Assembly: GCA_018257865.1 (NCBI GenBank)
Contig: JAEUBA010000016.1
Span: 310,001 to 374,000, forward strand
DNA: 64,000 bases
Direction of reading: 5' to 3'
Source of the DNA: Stereocaulon alpinum
Lineage: Eukaryota > Ascomycota > Lecanoromycetes > Lecanorales > Stereocaulaceae
This document shows, one piece after another, positions 58,101-64,000 of the stretch; the stretch's first letter is position 1; every line of letters begins with the position of its first letter. Both the position numbers and the translations under genes were made by a program. The notes below the pieces were generated by a model, which saw only the letters and a list, made by a program, of their open reading frames with translations, had not been told where the DNA came from and searched no databases.

Positions 58101-60598
58101 AAAGTAATAAACCTTAAGGGGAAGGTAGAGGCCTTAAGGAGGGTCTTCTTTCTACCTCTACCCCTAATAGATTTAATAGATATAGAGGGGGCTAACTACT
58201 TAAAACCTATAGTAATAGATAGTAAAATTACCTTAAAGGAGGTAAGGGATATAATTTAGTACCTAGTAGTAAATAAAGCCTTAAGGATCTTAAAGATCCC
58301 GAATAGGTTCCTAAGAGTAGTATATATAGAGATAATAGAAATATTTAAAAGGATATTTTAAGTATACTTAGACTATAGATACTACCTAAAGAAGTTTTAG
58401 GAGGCGAATATAGTAATATTAAAGAAATTAAAAAAGACTAACTATTTAGAGCCTAAAGTATACTAGCCTATTATATTACTAAATATACTTAGAAAAGTAT
58501 TAGAGATAGTAATAGTAAAATACCTTAGTAGAATAGCCGAAAGGAATTACCTACTCCTAAAATACTAAATAGGGGGTAGAAAGAGATACTTAGTAAAAAC
58601 GGCTTTAAAGACTATTATAAATTTAGTTTATATAATATAGAACTAAGGTAAAGATAATATAGTAAGCCTACTATTACTAAATATAGTAAGGGTATTTAAT
58701 AATATATCCTATAAAAGGCTACTCTATAACCTAAAGATAAAAGGAATCCCTAAGGGAATTATTTAGTAGACTATAAGCTTCCTTAAAGATAAAGCGATAT
58801 TAATTACTCTAAGAGGTAAAACTAGCTTAGTAGAGGTAATAGAGATAGGGATTCTATAAGAATTACCTATATTACTAATTTTATTCCTCTTTTTTAATAT
58901 ACTACTAATTAAAGTATACTTAAAAGTAAAAATCCTAGTATAAGTAGGAGGATTTATAGACGACGTATACCTACTAGTATATAGTAAATTAATAGAAACG
59001 AACTATAAATAGCTAGAATAAGCCTATAAGCTCTATCTAATATAGGTAGAAATATATAGAGTAATATTTATACCCTAAAAGTATAAACTAGTATATCTAT
59101 TATAAACGCCTAAGAGGTTTAATATAAAAGAGATAGTATAATTTAGTAGTATAGAGGTTATACTAGAGGTAAGTATTAAGGTCCTTAAGCTATATATTAA
59201 TACTAAGCTCCGCTAGGGCCCCTATATAGTATAGGTAAAGATAAAAGTAGCTACTTAAGCCTAAGCGATTAAATACTTAGTCGAATTAACCTAAGGAGCT
59301 ATATTTAAGAAATATAGAATAGTATATAATATAGTAGTAAGACCTATACGTATATTTATTATACTAATTTAGTATACCCCTACTAAGGAACTAGGAGTAG
59401 TAGGGAAGTATATTAAAATACTAGCGATAATATAGAATAATTATCTAAGGATAGTACTTAGAGTATATAGAGCGATACTAGTCTAAGTCTTAAAGGTAGA
59501 GGTAATTATCCCTCCTATTTAGACTTAGTTAGATACTCTAGTTATAAGATATTAAGTACTAAGGGGGATCTATAACCTAATAATTAAAGGTAACTATATA
59601 ATCCGTTAGAGATTATAGGGAAAAAGAGGGAAGGCGCGCCTAATATACTCTACCCTAATACTAAAGAAGGAGGTATAGGCCCTTTAGGAGCTTAAAGTAA
59701 AGGATTAGGACTAAGTATTAATAATAATAAGGTAGGAAGTATATTAGTATAACTTAGAAATAGATATTAAGGAGTACTAAGATATAGGTATCCTAATTAA
59801 GAAGATAAGGAGTTAAGCGATAGTAAAGTAGACTAAGTAATAGGAGGTATATAAAAAGGCTATCCCTAAATACTCTTATATACCCGCTTAAAGGGAGATA
59901 TTATTTAGAGATAGGTATAACTACTACCTAAAACTAAGGAAGGTAGAAAGCTTAGTAGTAGTCTAACTTTAAAGTAGTAAGAATAGGTTTAACTACTTTC
60001 TATATAAAGTAAAAGTACTAGGGATTCGTAGCGCTCGCTATAGCTATAGTTAAGGGAATTAAGATATAAAATATATTCTCCTATACTACCTAAAGCTTAG
60101 TAATATTCGAAGAGAACTTATTAAGGAGATAGGGACTTATAATATTAAGACTATACTAGCTAAAGTTAATATTATAAGGGTAGTAGTAAGATAGCTAGTC
60201 TAATTAGGATTCCTAATATAATACTAATTTACTAAGGAATAGCTTTCCTAGTTTAGACTCCCTATTAAAGTAGAACTAATAATAAAAACTCTAAAGATAA
60301 AGAAGCCTAAGTATAAGGTAAAGCTAAAGGTAGTAGAGCTATTAAAGTATTATAGGGCTTAGTAGGGTAAAGGAAACTATAGTTACTAGTATTATAGAGC
60401 TTAGTAGTAAGGTTAGATAAGCGGAGTAGAGTAATAGGTAAGCTAATAAGCGAGAGTTTTTAGCTAGAAGGGGCGATCCTAAAAAGGTTTCTTTCGCGTC
60501 TAGAGGGCTTATAGCCCCCTAGATTTTCTAATTATATAAAGGAATACCCTTATTAATATATATAGATACTAGAATAGGTGTATAAATTAATTAATCAA
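55200..60598 (+). mobile_element. Second near-full-length LINE, head to head with the first
   Basis: ORF1 starts near 55204 with ATA where the sister copy has ATG. A CCHC region with Cys to Tyr changes is at ~56285-56365. Endonuclease: IRDFNLYYLY near 57330 (family GDFN.HH). Reverse transcriptase: GFIDDVYLL near 58950-58977, with KGIPKGI upstream near 58740. The C-terminal part runs to ~60000 and a 3' UTR of ~550 bp follows, ending in the shared GATACTAGAATAGG terminus and AATC tail. Stops from CAG/CAA/TGG are everywhere. No matching target duplication was found at its two ends, because its flanks belong to different parts of the chromovirus. Confidence 0.87.
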
Positions 60599-60604
60599 AT
60601 CAAG

Positions 60605-61745
60605 CTAGGGAGCGGTATCTATAATATAATCTTAGTAGTAGTAGACCGCTATACTAAGGTCTCTAAATATCTACCTATAATAAAGATAGTAGACGCTATT
60701 AGAGTAGCTAACCTAGTATATTATAATATATTCTTAGAGTATAGATAGCTAGAGGGGATTATTAGTAACCGTAGGGTAGTCTTTATAAGTAACTTCTAGG
60801 TAGTAGTATATTATTATATAAATATATAGAGGAAGCTAAGTATAGTATTCTACCCTTAGATAGATAGATAGATAGAAAGGTAGAATAGTTTATTAGAGTA
60901 GTATCTACGCTACTACTCTAGCTAGAAGTAGGATAATTAGGCTAGACTATTACGCCTAGTAGAGTTCGCGTATAACTATAAGAAGTAAGTAAGTATTAGG
61001 TTACCTCTATATAAGGCGCTATATAAGTACCTCCTAATAGTCGACGTTCAGCTAGCGGAGCCTTACACTAGAGATATCCCCTCTACTAAGAATAGAGTAG
61101 AAATACTATAATAGAATAGATAAACTCTAGAAAATTACCTATATAATACCTAAGTAGCTTAGGCGAAGTATACGAATAAGCGTAGGAAGCTAATAATATA
61201 TACTATTAGAGATTAACTACTATTAAGCGCGAAGAATATTAAGCTTATATAGCTATCGAAGAAGCTATTACGTAGGTACCTAGGACTACTTAAGGTACTT
61301 TAGTATATTAGGGAATATACCTATAAGCTAGACCTACTAAAAATATTCCGTATATATCTAGTCTTTTATATCTCGCTCCTAAAGCCCTATATAGGTAATA
61401 GTAGTAATATCTTAAATACCTCGTAGGCGCAGCTTATATAGGATAATAACGAATATAAGGTAGAAGCTATCTTAGACTATAAGATCTCCTATAGGAAGCC
61501 TAGATATCTAGTTAAGTAGAAAGGTTAGTTAGACGACTATAATTAGTAGTTATATAAATAAGACTTAGTTAATACGCCTAACCTACTTAAAGACTTTAAG
61601 TAAAAGTAAAAGTAAAGGTATAGACTAAGTAAAGGGAGAATAAAATAATTACTAAATTAAGTAGTACTACTAGTAGCGCTACTAACTATCTTACTACTAA
61701 AGTAATAGCGCGTAAAAAAAAAAAGGAGCGAAAATATAAATACTA
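60605..61745 (+). pseudogene. Chromovirus integrase and chromodomain remnant
   Basis: The frame gives the DDE integrase core: IILVVVDRYTKVSKYLP (~60630-60685), ISNRRVVFISNF (Asp now Asn, ~60760-60795) and a QIDRQIERQNSLLEQYLR block near 60855-60910 (family T..QTDGQTER.N). It ends with a chromodomain-like stretch, YKVEAILDYKISYRKPRYLV (~61455-61515), then GQLDDYNQQLY and a basic tail. An integrase-chromodomain fusion is the hallmark of chromoviruses and directs insertion to modified histones. The 5' part of pol is missing. Confidence 0.83.
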
Positions 61746-62445
61746 CTAATAAAGATTACTTAAGTACTACTAAATCCGCTCTTACCCCTATTATCCTTAT
61801 CCTCCTCCTTATCCTCCTCTATATTATTGGGGATAAGCTAGGGTAGGCGACTCTATATACCGTTAGCAGAGCTCTAAAGAGGGGAGGGAAGACGAAATAT
61901 ATATTATATTAATTAATATTAATAAGGTTCTCTAAGGCCGAAGCGATCCTCTTTAGGAGAGGAGCGTAGGGTAGGCCTATAGGGGTAGTAGTAGTAGTAC
62001 GACTAGCGTTATAATAGTACTAAAGCGCGCTATTAAAGGCGATTTAAAGTTAGTTAAGCTTAGCGGTATCTCTACTACTATTAGCGACTTAGTCGGAGTA
62101 CTAAAGGAGGGCGGTAAGAGGGCGGCGGACGGAAGTAGGTATATAAGTATTATATATAGTATTACGGGTATAGTAATAGCCGTAACGTAGCGAGCCTATA
62201 GAGGCGGGGGAATAGGTAAGACCGCTAGATAATTTAATAAAAAACTCTCTAATATAATTAAGGAATATACGGCGTTTTATTCTAGCGCTATATATAGCGT
62301 ATATAATAAGCACGTAGGAGGGCTATAGTAGGTAGGGAGTATAAGGGTAGTATTATAGAAGGGGCCTAAGAAAGCGTTAGATTAAGAAGTACTAATATAA
62401 AGCTATACTTATACCGAAGCGGCCGCTAGGGCTGCGAGTAGATAT

Positions 62446-62454
62446 AGTAGTAGC

Positions 62455-62495
<41 letters not shown>
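62446..62495. repeat. (TAG)n trinucleotide repeat
   Basis: About 16 near-perfect TAG/AGT units, with one CAG and one TAT interruption, sit in a wider TAGTA-rich stretch. The lone CAG suggests the array was once CAG-type and was turned to TAG by C to T change, but this is inference. Confidence 0.8.
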
Positions 62496-63117
62496 AGCTA
62501 GTATTAGTAATACTAGTACTAATACTACTTACCTACTAAAAGAAAAAAGAGAAAAGAGAAAGCTACGTAGGCGTATAGCCTCCTTATATATATAAGGGGT
62601 ATCTATTATTATCTATAAGGCTATTATCGTCGATAAGGCTATTATTATCTACTTACTATTTATCCTAAAATACTAGCCACTAAGTATTACTAATAATATA
62701 ACTTAATAGGTAGTAAAATACTATTAATAGTTAGTAAGACTAACTTAATAAGACGTAGTATTTATAAGATATAAGTAAAAGCTTGCTATTTATCCTAAAA
62801 CCCTAGCTACCTATTATCGTATTTATTTACTAAAATAATACCCCTAAATATAATAATAGTAACTTAGTAAAGAGGTATAGACGGAACGCTAGCGAGTGTC
62901 GTAATATACGCGATTATAATTATAAAGATAAAATACTATTAATTATTTCACTTTTCGTATTATCCGAGGAGTAGGAATTATATAGATATACTCTATAGGC
63001 GGAGGTTACCTACCTAGCGAGGAAGTAGTAAGAAAGGACCTTACTAGCTACTAACTACGAATTAAAACTCTTAGAGGCTAAGAGTTTAGATAGGGGGATA
63101 ATTATAAGGACTAGTTA

Positions 63118-63265
63118 AAAGGGGTATATTATATATAAACGTTATATATTACCGTAGCGCCTAAGCGGTACCCCCTTAGTATAGTAGTACTACGCTACCC
63201 CTTTTACTAGAAGTATATAGAGGGAGGATTCCTATAAGGGGAATCCTCAGCGATTAGTCTTAGGA
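63118..63265. repeat. Dispersed repeat, shared with 47450-47590
   Basis: It matches in the same order (GCGCCTAAGCGGTA, CTACCCCTTTT, AGAGGGAGGATTCCTA, GATTAGTCTTAG). The two copies lie ~15.7 kb apart in the same orientation, bracketing the chromovirus and LINE block. Confidence 0.7.
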
Positions 63266-64000
63266 TAGAAGTACATAGATACGGTAGCGTATATTAACTA
63301 TTCTATTAAAACCCCGACTATCTCTAACTAATACCCTACTAACTTTTTTAAATATTTAGCTATACTACCTATAAGCCTTAGTATACCTATCCTACTAACG
63401 TAATAATTAGTTAGTTATAGTTCTTACTACTACTATCTATTTAGAACGTCTTAGATTATCGCTACTAATTATAACGTCGCCGCCGCTAAAGTATAGAAAT
63501 ACGTATACCGAACCCTATACTAAAATTTCTTAACTAAATAAGATTAACTATTACCTTAACTACCGCTAACTAAACCTCCTTAAACTATAAACTATACCTT
63601 ATTTAATACTACTCTATTAAGTCCCTAAACCTAGTATTAATACCCCGCCCTAAGAATCCGGTAGACGCCTATTAAGATAAGATTACCTAAAGTATATATA
63701 ATAAGGTCTCTATTAACTAAATACTACGTAATCTTAAAATAGAATACTATATAATAGTTAGTAAACCGACTCTAGAACAGCGCCTAAAAGAGTAGGGGTT
63801 ATAAAGCTCGCGTTATTATATATATACTAATCTAGAATTATATAAGGCGCTCGTTATCTTCTATTTCTACTAATGATTAGCTACTAATTCTAAGATTATT
63901 AGATAACTAAAAATTATAGGACTACCTATAATACCCCGATAATTACGTCGTATACGTATTTATATAGGAATTAGGCGGAGGCGTAAATTATAGGACCTTA

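Larger units (their letters stand above)
61746..64000. other. RIP-degraded AT-rich DNA to the window end
   Basis: It probably includes the 3' non-coding end of the chromovirus. It contains the TAG trinucleotide repeat and one copy of the dispersed repeat shared with 47450-47590. Short frames such as the - strand one at 62101-62313 show no domain. Confidence 0.5.

Noticed and set aside
62101..62313. 70-codon - strand frame
   Set aside because: No domain, no conserved context, inside RIP-degraded DNA.

Overview
The window is a two-speed stretch of a filamentous ascomycete (Pezizomycotina-type) genome. The reasons: short 44-59 bp GT..AG introns, a fungal Zn2Cys6 regulator, an iterative highly reducing polyketide synthase (HR-PKS), and long AT-rich tracts almost lacking CpA and TpG, the footprint of repeat-induced point mutation (RIP, CpA to TpA). 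The species cannot be named from the sequence. No wholly intact gene is visible: every recognisable gene, host or transposon, carries lesions.

Layout. 1-566: RIP-degraded AT-rich DNA. 567-18607: a Ty3/Gypsy element (+ strand, 142-bp LTRs, 4-bp target duplication CCGC) that received a 5'-truncated LINE (2862-9983, 15-bp target duplication), itself split by a ~6.57 kb Helitron (3338-9906). 18608-29524: an island of ordinary composition with a Zn2Cys6 regulator (19392-21416, +), an FAD monooxygenase (21603-22964, -), a MITE-like inverted repeat (~23914-24146), and the C-terminal part of an HR-PKS (24539-29524, -; DH-MT-ER-KR-ACP). 29525-40276: a second copy of the same Gypsy family on the - strand (4-bp duplication GCGC), inserted inside the PKS between AT and DH. 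40277-~42920: the N-terminal part of the PKS (truncated KS, then AT). ~43050-64000: RIP-degraded repeats, including a 5'-truncated LINE end, a chromovirus-type Gypsy (gag, integrase, chromodomain) broken by a LINE (49481-54892, -, 15-bp target duplication), and a second near-full-length LINE (~55200-60598, +) head to head with the first.

The island is the remains of a small secondary-metabolite cluster: one regulator, one flavin monooxygenase and one HR-PKS. It is dead. The PKS is split by the retrotransposon, lacks its N-terminus, and has three premature stops and four single-base frameshifts. The regulator has two stops and the monooxygenase one stop plus an apparent in-frame loss of a cofactor-contacting segment. 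Five of the six stops are best explained as CAA/CAG to TAA/TAG in otherwise conserved context, a CpA to TpA change on the coding strand. This suggests RIP leaking from the flanking repeats into single-copy genes.

I found no tRNA, rRNA, CRISPR array or wholly new system. The most unusual items are the RIP-leakage pattern in the cluster, the dated nest of transposons, and an extra repeat-bearing ORF downstream of pol in the Gypsy family.
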